Shown here piece after piece: positions 1 to 8,736 of a DNA stretch of 49,556 nt (the first letter of the stretch is position 1; each line of letters opens with the position of its first letter). A program made the position numbers and the translations under genes. The notes under the pieces were generated by a model. The model was not told where the DNA came from, ran no database searches, and worked only from the letters and a program-made list of their open reading frames with translations. Origin of the DNA: MADRE2 sp964397015. Its GTDB lineage: Bacteria; Desulfobacterota; Desulfobacteria; Desulfobacterales; Desulfobacteraceae. The stretch is from assembly GCA_964397015.1 (NCBI GenBank), contig CAYNHL010000011.1, positions 1-49,556 on the forward strand, given 5' to 3'.

Positions 1-20
1 GGTTAAGTTCTTGCATGATA

Positions 21-75
21 CTTGATTCTCACAAACCTAAATAATATTGCAACTAGTCTTGATTCTCACAAACCT
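21..75. repeat. Two perfect 18-bp direct repeats, 37-bp period
   Basis: The 18-mer CTTGATTCTCACAAACCT occurs at 21-38 and again at 58-75. ATTGCAA follows each copy at a different distance. Nothing coding is seen in 1-160. The array may continue outside the window, so its nature (old duplication or repeat family) cannot be judged here. Confidence 0.6.
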
Positions 76-160
76 CAATGATACTCGAGGTATTGCAAAA
101 ATCATTACCATTACATTTCACAATCTTCCATGAAAGTCCAGACACAAAAAATGAAACTTT

Positions 161-310
161 TTATCCTGCCGGCGTCCACTCACTGATACCATACCGCTCC
201 AGGATCTCATTGAAAACGCCCAGGTCCTGATCTCGCAAACGGGTATAAACTACGCCACCATCTTCGATATGGCCTCCCTGTGCTTCAAAAAACAATTTAT
301 TGATATACAT
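161..310 (-). CDS. Possible small hypothetical protein or gene remnant (49 aa)
   Basis: An open frame begins with ATG at 310, only 5 bases after the acyltransferase stop, and ends at TAA (161-163). The product starts MYINKLFFEAQGGHIEDG and ends ISEWTPAG. It looks like real protein (balanced acidic and aromatic residues), but there is no clear ribosome-binding site and I recognise no family. It could be a small downstream cistron or the tail of a decayed gene. I cannot tell which. Confidence 0.3.
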   Translation of the reverse strand: MYINKLFFEAQGGHIEDGGVVYTRLRDQDLGVFNEILERYGISEWTPAG

Positions 311-315
311 GCTTA

Positions 316-1446
316 TCAGCCGGTATTGGTGTATTTGATTCTCATGTCCAGAAATGGTTTTTCAACAAAGGTATATGTAATAAAAGAGACTGCAATGGTC
401 ACGGGTATGATGAACAGCATGGTATTCAAGAAGGCATCGATCCCTGTACTTGTGCCCGGGAATTGAAAGAACAGATTGTGTTTGACAGCGACTTGTATGA
501 TTAAAAAGTGTATCAGATAGATAGAGTAGCTTATTTTTCCGATATTGGCCAGAACCTTTGAAATAAATACTGGAATATATGATGAAACCGACAGATAACA
601 GATAATAAAAAAAGCCCACACAGCCCCTTCGACAGTCGGCCAGATTATTTTCCATTTACCGCCGCCAGGCAGGCCGCCGTTTTGGTGATACCACTGCAGG
701 GAAAAAAGAACCAGAACAATGGATATTATAAACAGGTATGGCGCATATTTTTTATATTTCTCATGATACCGGTTTTGATAAAATACTGACAGGCAGATCC
801 CTATCAGGAACTGGTCCATCCTCCCGATAATAGTCCAGTAAACCAGATTCTCGATATTATCTCCTTGAAGATATGAAAAAATTCTCATTATCAAAAAGAC
901 AAGAACAAGTCCAAAAAGCCGGTTGGTGCCGGATCTGTTCAAAATAACTATCAAAAGCGGAAAAACAACATAAAACTGCCATTCTACAGCAACTGCCCAG
1001 AACATGGCGGAAAAAGACCCTACCGACAGAGCGCCTTTCGTGTTTGCCATGGCAAAAACGGTTTGAACAAAACCCAGCACGGTAAAATTATCAGGAAACG
1101 TGAATATTCCGGCAAGCAGTAAAAGCAAAAACAGCGGGTAGGTTCTGAGCAGCCGGTTAATGATGAATCTCTTATAGCTGACTTTTTTTTTATACGCTCC
1201 CATAGTCAGGATGAATCCACTCAACACCATGAAGAGAGCAACGGCCGTGTGTCCTTCAATTATCAATGATTTTAACGGATTATCGGTAGTTATCCGGTGC
1301 GAAAGCCAGAACTCAAATGAAAAAGGTATGTTGTAAACCAGCTGGTACCATATCAACTGGCATCCATGGTACAAAACAATCAATACCGCAGCATACGCCC
1401 TGATGTGATCCAAGGGTGCTATATATTTAATATTGACACTTTCCAT
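316..1446 (-). CDS. Membrane acyltransferase, acyltransferase-3 (OafA/NodX) family
   Basis: The 376-residue protein is rich in hydrophobic helices, about ten membrane segments. Near the N-terminus it has the family signature LDHIRAYAAVLIVLYHG, whose His and Arg are conserved in acyltransferase-3 proteins. Members move acyl groups (often acetyl or succinyl) across or at the inner membrane onto sugars of O-antigen, exopolysaccharide or peptidoglycan. The C-terminal helix followed by FVEKPFLDMR is also typical of the family. No SGNH domain is fused and the length is normal. The substrate cannot be read from the sequence, and no glycan cluster adjoins. It is transcribed away from the methyltransferase gene at 1619. 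Confidence 0.88.
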   Translation of the reverse strand: MESVNIKYIAPLDHIRAYAAVLIVLYHGCQLIWYQLVYNIPFSFEFWLSHRITTDNPLKSLIIEGHTAVALFMVLSGFILTMGAYKKKVSYKRFIINRLLRTYPLFLLLLLAGIFTFPDNFTVLGFVQTVFAMANTKGALSVGSFSAMFWAVAVEWQFYVVFPLLIVILNRSGTNRLFGLVLVFLIMRIFSYLQGDNIENLVYWTIIGRMDQFLIGICLSVFYQNRYHEKYKKYAPYLFIISIVLVLFSLQWYHQNGGLPGGGKWKIIWPTVEGAVWAFFIICYLSVSSYIPVFISKVLANIGKISYSIYLIHFLIIQVAVKHNLFFQFPGTSTGIDAFLNTMLFIIPVTIAVSFITYTFVEKPFLDMRIKYTNTG

Positions 1447-1520
1447 TTACTGTCTCGCGTCTTGCTGAAAAAAGTGCTATGCTGCAATAAGCAGTATTTA
1501 TAAATATTCCCAATTTTTTA

Positions 1521-1548
1521 TTGACACATCCTCCGGTTAAGTCATAAT
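1521..1548 (+). promoter_or_regulatory. Sigma-70 type promoter for the methyltransferase gene
   Basis: TTGACA (1521-1526) is followed after 16 bp by CATAAT (1543-1548), matching the -35 fully and the -10 in five of six positions. AGTCATAAT occurs twice (1540-1548 and 1555-1563), so a repeated 9-mer covers the -10 and the likely start site. It may be a regulator site, but that is only inference. The gene begins at 1619. Confidence 0.5.
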
Positions 1549-1618
1549 CAATTGAGTCATAATTAAACAGTTACTTTATAATTGATTTAAACGCAATCGA
1601 AAAACAAAGAAAAAGAAC

Positions 1619-2149
1619 ATGGCACTTTCCAGGATGCAAAAAAACCTGAAGCTGTTGTTTTTTATGATCATCGGGCCGGGGTCGATAATTTTCGTCCTGC
1701 CCTGGCTGATCCTTTCCTTATTTGATTCGCTGGGTTTTTCTCAATTAATGATCCTGAGGTATGCCGGGACCGGTTTCATAGTTGCGGGTACAGCCTTATC
1801 ATTGTGGTGTGTCTATGATTTTGTATCAAAAGGAAAGGGAACTCCCGTGCCGGCTGCCCCGCCTGAAAATCTTGTTACTGAAGGGCTGTACCGATTTACA
1901 AGAAATCCAATGTATATCGGCATACTGTTTTTGCTTTTCGGAGAGGCAGTTGTTTTCCAGTCTCTTGAATTGTTGTGTTACACAGGCGTTGTTTTCTTAC
2001 TGTTTCATCTTTTCATCATCATGTTTGAAGAGCCCCGGTTAAGGGATGAATTTGGTACAGCATATGAAAATTATTGCCGTGATGTTCCAAGATGGGGGAT
2101 CAGCATGTGCCGACAAAGTCGTAATAACAATGGAGCAAAAAATGGCTAG
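1619..2149 (+). CDS. Isoprenylcysteine carboxyl methyltransferase-like membrane methyltransferase
   Basis: A 176-residue polytopic membrane protein. Two N-terminal hydrophobic segments are followed by NLVTEGLYRFTRNPMYIG, the conserved RxxRNPxYxG SAM-binding signature of the ICMT/PEMT-like (NnrU-neighbouring) family. The conserved FEEPRLRDEFG and Y..YCRDVPRW elements lie near the C-terminus. Bacterial members are assumed to be SAM-dependent methyltransferases of lipids or small molecules, and prenylcysteine is unlikely as substrate here. The Shine-Dalgarno is weak (AAAGAA). Its stop overlaps that of the convergent MFS gene by 4 bp. Confidence 0.85.
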   Translation: MALSRMQKNLKLLFFMIIGPGSIIFVLPWLILSLFDSLGFSQLMILRYAGTGFIVAGTALSLWCVYDFVSKGKGTPVPAAPPENLVTEGLYRFTRNPMYIGILFLLFGEAVVFQSLELLCYTGVVFLLFHLFIIMFEEPRLRDEFGTAYENYCRDVPRWGISMCRQSRNNNGAKNG

Positions 2150-3354
2150 GAACGGTCTTTTGCGATAGCCAGCTGTCCCGTTATACACTGCACCAGCAGG
2201 AGGGAAACCAAACTCAGGCCGGCACCGGCAATGAACGGTATCCTGTAATCGACATACCAGAGCAGCCCTCCCACGGCCGGGAGCACAACGGCGGCAATAT
2301 GGTTGATGGTGAATCCCATGGCCATACTCGGTGCAATATCGCGGGGGTCGGCGATTTTCTGGAAAAATGTGTTGATGGCAATGGCAAAGTTGAAAAACAC
2401 GTGATCCAGGATATACAGGAATCCGGCAACAACCCAGGAATCAACCAGTGCATAGGAAATAAATATTACTACAAGAGACAGGTATTCCAGGCTCAACACC
2501 TTGCGTTCGCCAAACCATACAATACATTTCCCGATAAACGGACTCAAGAAATAATTAATGCTGTTGTTGATAAAAAAGAGTGTTGCGATTCCCTGAACAC
2601 TGTAGTCAAACTTTTTCACGAGCAGAAACACGGCAAAAGCCATGAATATCTGCCGCCGGGCGCCTGCCATGAAAGTCAGCATGTAATACAGCCAGTATCG
2701 CTTTTTAAAAATCATTTTCCTGTGCTGGGGAACGATATCGATCGATGCCGGGTTCCTTGAAAAGGCCCACAGCCCGATTCCCATAATTATAATGCCGAAA
2801 ACCAGATAAAGCTGGACATAGGACAAAACCGCGGCCAGGAAGAAGACCAGGATTCCGGTGATCATACTGCTCAGTGCAGCGTAGCTTCTGAGTTTTCCGA
2901 ATACCAGCGGCGCCACGTTCCTGTCAAAGTATTGAAGCCCCAGTGACTGGTATGTGGTCTCAAAGTAATGAAAGCCAAAGCTCATGACAAGGGTTGTCAG
3001 GATCAATCCGGAAAAATGCGGAAAAACACCGGTGGCTGCCAGGCCGGCACCAAGCATCAAAACGGAGAGAGCGGACAACCTGTGCTCCTTAATGATAAAC
3101 AGCACATAAACCACAAGCAGGGCAAGAAATCCTGGAATTTCACGCACGGATTGTATGACACCCACGTGGTGGCCTTCCAGGTGAACCACGTTGACGGCGA
3201 AATTGTCAAAAAGAGTCTGCCACACGTGGAGCCCGCCGGAAACCGTTATGGTCAGTACCATCAGGTAAATGTACATGGGGTTGCGGGCCAGCGGTTTTAT
3301 TCCCGGTATCCTTGAACGATGGTGCCGCCCCTTTGATTCGATCCGGTTTGCCAA
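2146..3354 (-). CDS. Major facilitator superfamily transporter
   Basis: The 402-residue protein has about twelve hydrophobic helices, beginning with MYIYLMVLTITVSGG. The middle cytoplasmic loop is basic (PQHRKMIFKKRYWLYY), which is the usual MFS plan. The start given is a TTG nine bases after the upstream hydrolase gene, with AGGA very close in front. The first ATG in frame is 26 codons further in, and its product would still contain all the helices, so the exact start is open. Its position directly behind an alpha/beta hydrolase suggests co-transcription. The transported compound is not apparent. Confidence 0.82.
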   Translation of the reverse strand: MANRIESKGRHHRSRIPGIKPLARNPMYIYLMVLTITVSGGLHVWQTLFDNFAVNVVHLEGHHVGVIQSVREIPGFLALLVVYVLFIIKEHRLSALSVLMLGAGLAATGVFPHFSGLILTTLVMSFGFHYFETTYQSLGLQYFDRNVAPLVFGKLRSYAALSSMITGILVFFLAAVLSYVQLYLVFGIIIMGIGLWAFSRNPASIDIVPQHRKMIFKKRYWLYYMLTFMAGARRQIFMAFAVFLLVKKFDYSVQGIATLFFINNSINYFLSPFIGKCIVWFGERKVLSLEYLSLVVIFISYALVDSWVVAGFLYILDHVFFNFAIAINTFFQKIADPRDIAPSMAMGFTINHIAAVVLPAVGGLLWYVDYRIPFIAGAGLSLVSLLLVQCITGQLAIAKDRS

Positions 3355-3363
3355 GTTCCTGTG

Positions 3364-4152
3364 CTACCTTGTAACAAGTGAGCGGACCGCATCGATGTAG
3401 ATATCGAGTCCGCGCATGAAAATATCATTGTGACCGGCGCCTGGAATTGTCAGCAGTTTTTTTTCTGCAGACTGACAGGCATCGAACAGGTCTTTTCCAT
3501 GGGAAAACGGTATCAGTTGATCAAACTCTCCGTGAATTATCAATGCCGGGCCTGTCCAGCGAGCGATCTTGACATGGTTTTCAAAATCAGGCGGCACTTT
3601 AATTCCCATGGCTGCCGCATCGACACCGAGCACCTTGAGCAAACTTTCAGTGTGGGCAAACCCGCTTTCAACAATCAGGGCATCTACCTCCTGCTGCCGC
3701 GTGACTGCAAGATCGATGGCCGGCGCACTGCCAAGGGACCTGCCCATGACTGTCAGACCGCCGGAAAACCCTTGTTTTTTCAGAAATCCAACCACGAAAT
3801 CCAGGATTGCATGGCCGTCCTTCATCATGGCAGACACGGTCGCAGATCCCGTAGACCGTCCATATCCCCTGTAATCCACTACGAAAAAATTGATCCCCGC
3901 CCGGTTGTATACCGGTCCAAGATCATCGTAGTCCTGAACAATTTCTCCGTTACCGTGGAAAAACAGAACCGTTGGCAGCTGTTTTCCTGCTACATGGAAA
4001 CACGCGCCTATTTTTACGCCGTCTTCCACGGGAATCATCAATTCACCGGCTTTGGCCGGGCCTGTGCCTAATGCCGGACGGGGATGAAAAATCCTGGAAA
4101 GGATCATAGGATGGTCCAGGGCGCCGTAGTCAGGGCTGTAAATATCAGTCAT
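3364..4152 (-). CDS. Alpha/beta hydrolase (serine hydrolase)
   Basis: The 262-residue product has the alpha/beta-hydrolase plan of the BEM46/FrsA-like type: oxyanion-region motif LFFHGNGE, nucleophile elbow VMGRSLGSA (Ser), an acid in GEFDQLIP and His in PGAGHNDIF. There is no signal peptide, so it is cytoplasmic. The start at 4152 (MTDIYSPDYG) is preferred because AGGAGG lies 7 bases before it. A longer frame begins at 4176 without such a site. It is the first gene of a probable two-gene operon with the MFS transporter. Esterase, thioesterase or lipase activity is possible and the substrate is unknown. Confidence 0.85.
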   Translation of the reverse strand: MTDIYSPDYGALDHPMILSRIFHPRPALGTGPAKAGELMIPVEDGVKIGACFHVAGKQLPTVLFFHGNGEIVQDYDDLGPVYNRAGINFFVVDYRGYGRSTGSATVSAMMKDGHAILDFVVGFLKKQGFSGGLTVMGRSLGSAPAIDLAVTRQQEVDALIVESGFAHTESLLKVLGVDAAAMGIKVPPDFENHVKIARWTGPALIIHGEFDQLIPFSHGKDLFDACQSAEKKLLTIPGAGHNDIFMRGLDIYIDAVRSLVTR

Positions 4153-4372
4153 TGCATATCCTCCTGACTGATCCAATACCAGTCTTTGCAGTTCCAGGCA
4201 ATAGATATCTTGACCGGACCATCACCCGTACCACTTCATTGAACCTGCCGCAACGGTTTTATGCATCAAAACAGTGTGTTGACATTCCGAAGCAGATAAT
4301 CCATTATGTTTTGAGGTTGAAAACGGGGCCGGCCCGACAAATACACCAGAACAAATTACACCAGGGTAAAAG

Positions 4373-6013
4373 ATGCCGGTAATGGGTGTTTTCCTGCTTA
4401 CCAGATCACACACAATCGCATGCTGCCTGCTGCTTTTGACGGCAATGACCGTTTCGCCGGTACTGGCACTTCCGCCTCCACCAGCAACCGGAAACAGCAT
4501 GCTTTCAACTGTCCCCTTTGTCCATGTCGAACAGTATCGTTTTGAAGGAAATACGGTTGTGTCCGACAGTGAGCTGCAGGCCATCGCCCTGCCGTACACC
4601 GCACGAAAAATAAGTGCAAGAGAGCTTTTTGAACTCAAAAATGCCATTACGCGGCATTACATCGACAAGGGATATATCAATTCAGGGGCATTGCTGCCGG
4701 ATCAAGAAGTTACCGACGGAATCATCACGTTCAGGATAATCGAAGGACGGTTGACGGATATAACCATAACCGGGATAAAAAGAATACGTGACAGCTATAT
4801 CCTGAGCCGGGTCGATCATGGCCTCGATCACCCGTTCAACATTATAGAACTGAAAGAAACTCTCCAGCTGCTGCAGCAGGATCCTCTCGTTAAACGCCTG
4901 GACGGAGAGCTGGTTCCCGGACTGAGTCCTGGAGAGGCTGCATTGAACATAGATGTGAGTGAATCATCCCCCTTTGGACTTACAGCCCGGTTTGCCAATG
5001 ACAACACACCTGCGGCCGGAGAAATCGGACTGGAGCTTAACGGCCGATACCTCAACGTGTCAGGCCGGGGGGATACAATCTCAGGCCGGTTCAGGCATAC
5101 TCAGGGTTCTAACGAATATACCGCCCGGTATTCCATCCCCTTTAACGCCGCAGATACCAGGATGGAAATTTTTTACGACCACGGAGAGTCAAGCATTATA
5201 GAAGCTCCCTTTGACCTGATTGATATTACGAGTAAAACCCGGACCATGGGCCTCAGCCTGACCCATCCTTTTATCAAGACACTGAGCCGGGAACTGTCTT
5301 TGACCCTCCGGGGCGAAAAACGGCGTTCAGAAACCTTTTTGTTTGACCGGCCCTATTCTTTTTCCGATAATATCACGGGCGGTATCACAGATATCACCGT
5401 GGGTCGCTTATCTATGGACTGGACGGCTTACCGTTCCCGGGAAGCATTCGCACTGAGGGCCGTACTTTCCTGCGGCCTGGATATCCTGGATGCAGGTCAT
5501 TTCCTGTCCGAACCTGACGGTGAATTTACAAGCCTGCTGGGCCAGGCCCAGTGGAGCCGGCGACTGGAGCTTGTCACAGGAGACCTGCTGATCCTTAAAG
5601 CCAGTGCGCAGCTCGCCAGTGACGGCCTTCCTTCCATGGAACGTTTTGGTGTGGGAGGATTCAATACGGTACGGGGTTACAGGGAGAACCAGTTTGTCAG
5701 GGATAATGGCCTTACGGCATCTGCCGAATACCGGTTCCCGGTGGCCAGAATCCCGGTTCCGGTAGTCAGCAGGGATTTGTCTGACGGAATGCTCCTTCTG
5801 GCACCGTTTCTTGACTATGGAAGATCCTGGAACAAAAATAGCGTTCCAGGCACTGCGGCCATTTTCAGTGCCGGCACGGGAATCAGATGGGACCTGTCCA
5901 AAAACCTTCATGCCAGGGTATACTGGGGCATGGGAATAAAAACCACCGGCGAAACAGGCAATGACATTCAAGACTCAGGAGTGTATTTTTCAATCACATG
6001 GGACATCATCTAA
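4373..6013 (+). CDS. Two-partner secretion outer-membrane transporter TpsB (FhaC/ShlB/HecB family)
   Basis: A 546-residue protein with a signal peptide (residues about 1-33, TIACCLLLLTAMTV core). Two POTRA-like segments follow: FVHVEQYRFEGNTVVSD around residue 45, and a second around residue 120 (ITITGIKRIRDSYIL). The rest is an amphipathic beta-barrel. The L6-loop motif VRGY (NTVRGYRENQ, about residue 437) is the family hallmark, and the C-terminus SGVYFSITWDII fits a final beta-strand. Members fold and export a large TpsA partner through the outer membrane. The next gene overlaps by 16 bp and is that partner. Length and domain order are normal. Confidence 0.93.
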   Translation: MPVMGVFLLTRSHTIACCLLLLTAMTVSPVLALPPPPATGNSMLSTVPFVHVEQYRFEGNTVVSDSELQAIALPYTARKISARELFELKNAITRHYIDKGYINSGALLPDQEVTDGIITFRIIEGRLTDITITGIKRIRDSYILSRVDHGLDHPFNIIELKETLQLLQQDPLVKRLDGELVPGLSPGEAALNIDVSESSPFGLTARFANDNTPAAGEIGLELNGRYLNVSGRGDTISGRFRHTQGSNEYTARYSIPFNAADTRMEIFYDHGESSIIEAPFDLIDITSKTRTMGLSLTHPFIKTLSRELSLTLRGEKRRSETFLFDRPYSFSDNITGGITDITVGRLSMDWTAYRSREAFALRAVLSCGLDILDAGHFLSEPDGEFTSLLGQAQWSRRLELVTGDLLILKASAQLASDGLPSMERFGVGGFNTVRGYRENQFVRDNGLTASAEYRFPVARIPVPVVSRDLSDGMLLLAPFLDYGRSWNKNSVPGTAAIFSAGTGIRWDLSKNLHARVYWGMGIKTTGETGNDIQDSGVYFSITWDII

Positions 6014-8736
6014 TCAAACAGATCATATGGTCGCTTTTTTTCCTGTCACTGGTTGTCCCGGTCCACCTGGCCCTGGCCCAGGTTTCCTTTGACAACACCC
6101 TGGGACAGACTGATCTTTTGACAGGGCCGGATTATTTAATCAATGCCGACCAGGGCCGGCAGACAGGCTCGAATCTGTTTCACAGCTTTCATCAGTTCAG
6201 CCTGGATACCGGTGAAAGCGCAGTGTTCAGCGGACCGGAAACTGTGGCTAACATAATCTCCAGGGTTACCGGACCAGACAGCTCCATCATCAACGGACGT
6301 ATCGTATCCAGTATTCCTGGAGCCGATTTTTTCCTGATCAACCCCATGGGACTTGTTTTCGGGCCGGGCGCATCACTTGAAATCAGCGGTTCTTTTTACG
6401 CAAGCACTGCAGATTACCTGGGATTTGAAGACCAGCAGATATTCGCCGCCTCTCCTGACCATGGAGTTGTGCTGACATCAGCCACGCCCGAGGCTTTTGG
6501 ATTTCTTTTCGACACCCCGGCTCCCATTTCCGTAAGAGGACACCTCCAGGGAAGCCAGGCCGAAACTCTCTCTCTTGTCGGCGGTGATATGGACATTGAA
6601 GGGACCATTGAAATCAATCAGGGAGGCACCCTTTGTCTTTCAAGCCTTGATTCCGGCGGCGAGACCAACCTTACAGGAACCCTGACAAACGATTTTGAAT
6701 CACTGGGAACCATAACTCTTGAAAGCGGCAGCACCATTGCTTCCAGCGGACAAAATCAAGCCGCCATATATATCCGGGCCGGAAACTTTTTCATGGAGGA
6801 TGCCACAGTCGGCATGTACCATACAGGTGAAGAAGATGACCAAAGTGTGGATATCCTTGTTACAGACACCTTTCAGATGACAGATGGATCGGCCGTACTG
6901 ACTATCAATGACAGCGAAACCCGGGGAGGATCGATTCATGTCGATACCCGGGAGCTTGAACTTTTGCAGGGAAGCCAGATTGGCACCATTACACGCAGCC
7001 ATGGCCGGGCCGGAGATCTGCAGGTGTCTGCAGACACATCCATCACAATCTCCGGAAAAGATGAAAACAATATCAAAAGCGGATTTTTCAGCCAGACGAC
7101 TTCGAGCGGTTCAAACGGCCGGATCCTGATAGATACACCCCGGCTGGAAATGTCTGACAGCGGCCAGATCTACAGCGCCAGGAACCGGGATGCCGGTCCC
7201 GCACAGGAAATTATGCTGACCACAGACCACCTCTCCCTGGATTCAGATGCCATCATCGTCGGGGGTGACATGGAGATCGAGACAGCAACAATGGAAATTC
7301 GAAACGGCGCTTTGGTCTGGGGAAGGGCCTCAGGCTTTTCTGACACGTATACGGTCAGGATAAACGCCAGTGACTTTATACACATAACAGGGCAGCAGGA
7401 AGACCTGGAACAATGGCGCAATACCACCCATCCCCTGTATACCGGAATCCATACCGATGTTTTCTCAGGCATGGATGGCAACGCTGGCAACATCGATATT
7501 GTGTCTCCTTCAATAACCATTGAAAACTCGGGCCAGATTGGAGCCAGATCCTATACAGATGATAACGGCGGAGAAATTTACCTGCACACCGGCACTCTAC
7601 GCTTGAACTCGGGCGGTCAGATCGGCGCTGACAGCTTCGGATCAACCATATACAATGGATCGGCAGGCAATATTTTCGTCAATGCCACTGAATCCATATG
7701 GATTTCCGGAGAAATCGGGCAGCTTCCCAGCGGCCTTTTTTCAAGAACCCGCAGCAAAGGCAGTTCCGGCCTGATACAGGTATCATCCCCTCTGGTGCAT
7801 ATCGACGACAGCGGCCGTATTGCAGTAAATACCGGCCTGCTCTCATACGGTAATGCCGGAACGATTCACATTGACACAGGCCGCCTGGAAATTTTTGATA
7901 ACGGTGCTATCAGCAGCGCTGCAGGCGGCACCGGTACCCAGGGACAGATAACCGTCACGGCAGGAGAGGAAATCTATCTGCGCTCAGGTATAATCAGCAG
8001 TTTATGCTCATACCAGGGAACAGCAGGAGACATACTGCTCCAATCTCCCCTGATCAGACTGTCCGGCGGCCTGATTTCATCGGAAACAAGAAATCATAAC
8101 AGCGGCGGCAATATAACAATATTTGCAGGAGATATCAATTTGACGAACAATTCTCTGGTCACCTCCAGCAGCCTTGACACAGGAGATGCCGGAGACATAA
8201 ATATGTCAGCTGATGATGCCTTCAGAATCGACGACAGCGCCGTCATGACCTCGACAGTGGGGGCAGATGGCGGAGATATCTTCTTAGGCCCTGTATCGGT
8301 TCTGCATATGGTCAACAGCGATATCACCACATCTGTCACTGACGAAGTTGGTAACGGCGGGAATATTACCATCGAACCCATGTTCATCATTCTTGACACC
8401 AGCCGTGTCGAGGCCAATGCCCATGAAGGAAGCGGCGGCAATATCAATATAAGGGCCGGTTATTTTTTCCCGGATGATGTCAGTGTCATCCAGGCATCTT
8501 CCGCTCTCGGTATTGACGGCATTGTAACCATTGAAACGCCCCATATCGATCTGGAATCCGGATTCGCAGCCCTGCCCGTATACCGCACAATCCCTGAACT
8601 GGCCTCGGACAGCTGCGAAACAAGAACAAAAAAAGATACCGGCAGCCTGGTGAGAACAGGCAGGGGCGGCCTTCCCCCCGGTCCACTCGATCCCCTGTGG
8701 AACAGCACCCTTACTCTAAAGCCAGTTACCGATTAA
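5998..8736 (+). CDS. Two-partner secretion exoprotein TpsA (filamentous haemagglutinin N-terminal domain)
   Basis: A 912-residue exported protein. The signal peptide (residues 1-27) ends near LALAQVSFDN. A TPS secretion domain follows, with FLINPMGLVFGPGASLEI (the NPxG-type motif) near residue 105. The rest is repetitive beta-helix with many G-GDI/GNI turns (SGGNITIF, GSGGNINIRAG). The C-terminus has a Cys (DSCETRTK) and GRGGLPPGP, a combination I associate with cyanobacterial-type CHAT/TPS-linked haemagglutinin-like proteins. It is translationally coupled to tpsB (16-bp overlap). It probably acts as a surface fibre or adhesin. No toxin domain is seen at the C-terminus. Its last 21 bp overlap the end of the convergent CHAT gene. 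Confidence 0.92.
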   Translation: MGHHLIKQIIWSLFFLSLVVPVHLALAQVSFDNTLGQTDLLTGPDYLINADQGRQTGSNLFHSFHQFSLDTGESAVFSGPETVANIISRVTGPDSSIINGRIVSSIPGADFFLINPMGLVFGPGASLEISGSFYASTADYLGFEDQQIFAASPDHGVVLTSATPEAFGFLFDTPAPISVRGHLQGSQAETLSLVGGDMDIEGTIEINQGGTLCLSSLDSGGETNLTGTLTNDFESLGTITLESGSTIASSGQNQAAIYIRAGNFFMEDATVGMYHTGEEDDQSVDILVTDTFQMTDGSAVLTINDSETRGGSIHVDTRELELLQGSQIGTITRSHGRAGDLQVSADTSITISGKDENNIKSGFFSQTTSSGSNGRILIDTPRLEMSDSGQIYSARNRDAGPAQEIMLTTDHLSLDSDAIIVGGDMEIETATMEIRNGALVWGRASGFSDTYTVRINASDFIHITGQQEDLEQWRNTTHPLYTGIHTDVFSGMDGNAGNIDIVSPSITIENSGQIGARSYTDDNGGEIYLHTGTLRLNSGGQIGADSFGSTIYNGSAGNIFVNATESIWISGEIGQLPSGLFSRTRSKGSSGLIQVSSPLVHIDDSGRIAVNTGLLSYGNAGTIHIDTGRLEIFDNGAISSAAGGTGTQGQITVTAGEEIYLRSGIISSLCSYQGTAGDILLQSPLIRLSGGLISSETRNHNSGGNITIFAGDINLTNNSLVTSSSLDTGDAGDINMSADDAFRIDDSAVMTSTVGADGGDIFLGPVSVLHMVNSDITTSVTDEVGNGGNITIEPMFIILDTSRVEANAHEGSGGNINIRAGYFFPDDVSVIQASSALGIDGIVTIETPHIDLESGFAALPVYRTIPELASDSCETRTKKDTGSLVRTGRGGLPPGPLDPLWNSTLTLKPVTD

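Noticed and set aside
21..75. CRISPR-like repeat pair
   Set aside because: Only two 18-bp copies with a 19-bp gap, too short for CRISPR repeats, and no cas genes in the window.
3430..4071. 213-residue frame on the plus strand
   Set aside because: Shadow of the alpha/beta hydrolase gene with no family features.
4222..4647. 141-residue minus-strand frame over the tpsB leader
   Set aside because: It overlaps the TpsB signal-peptide coding region and shows no protein-like features or start signals.
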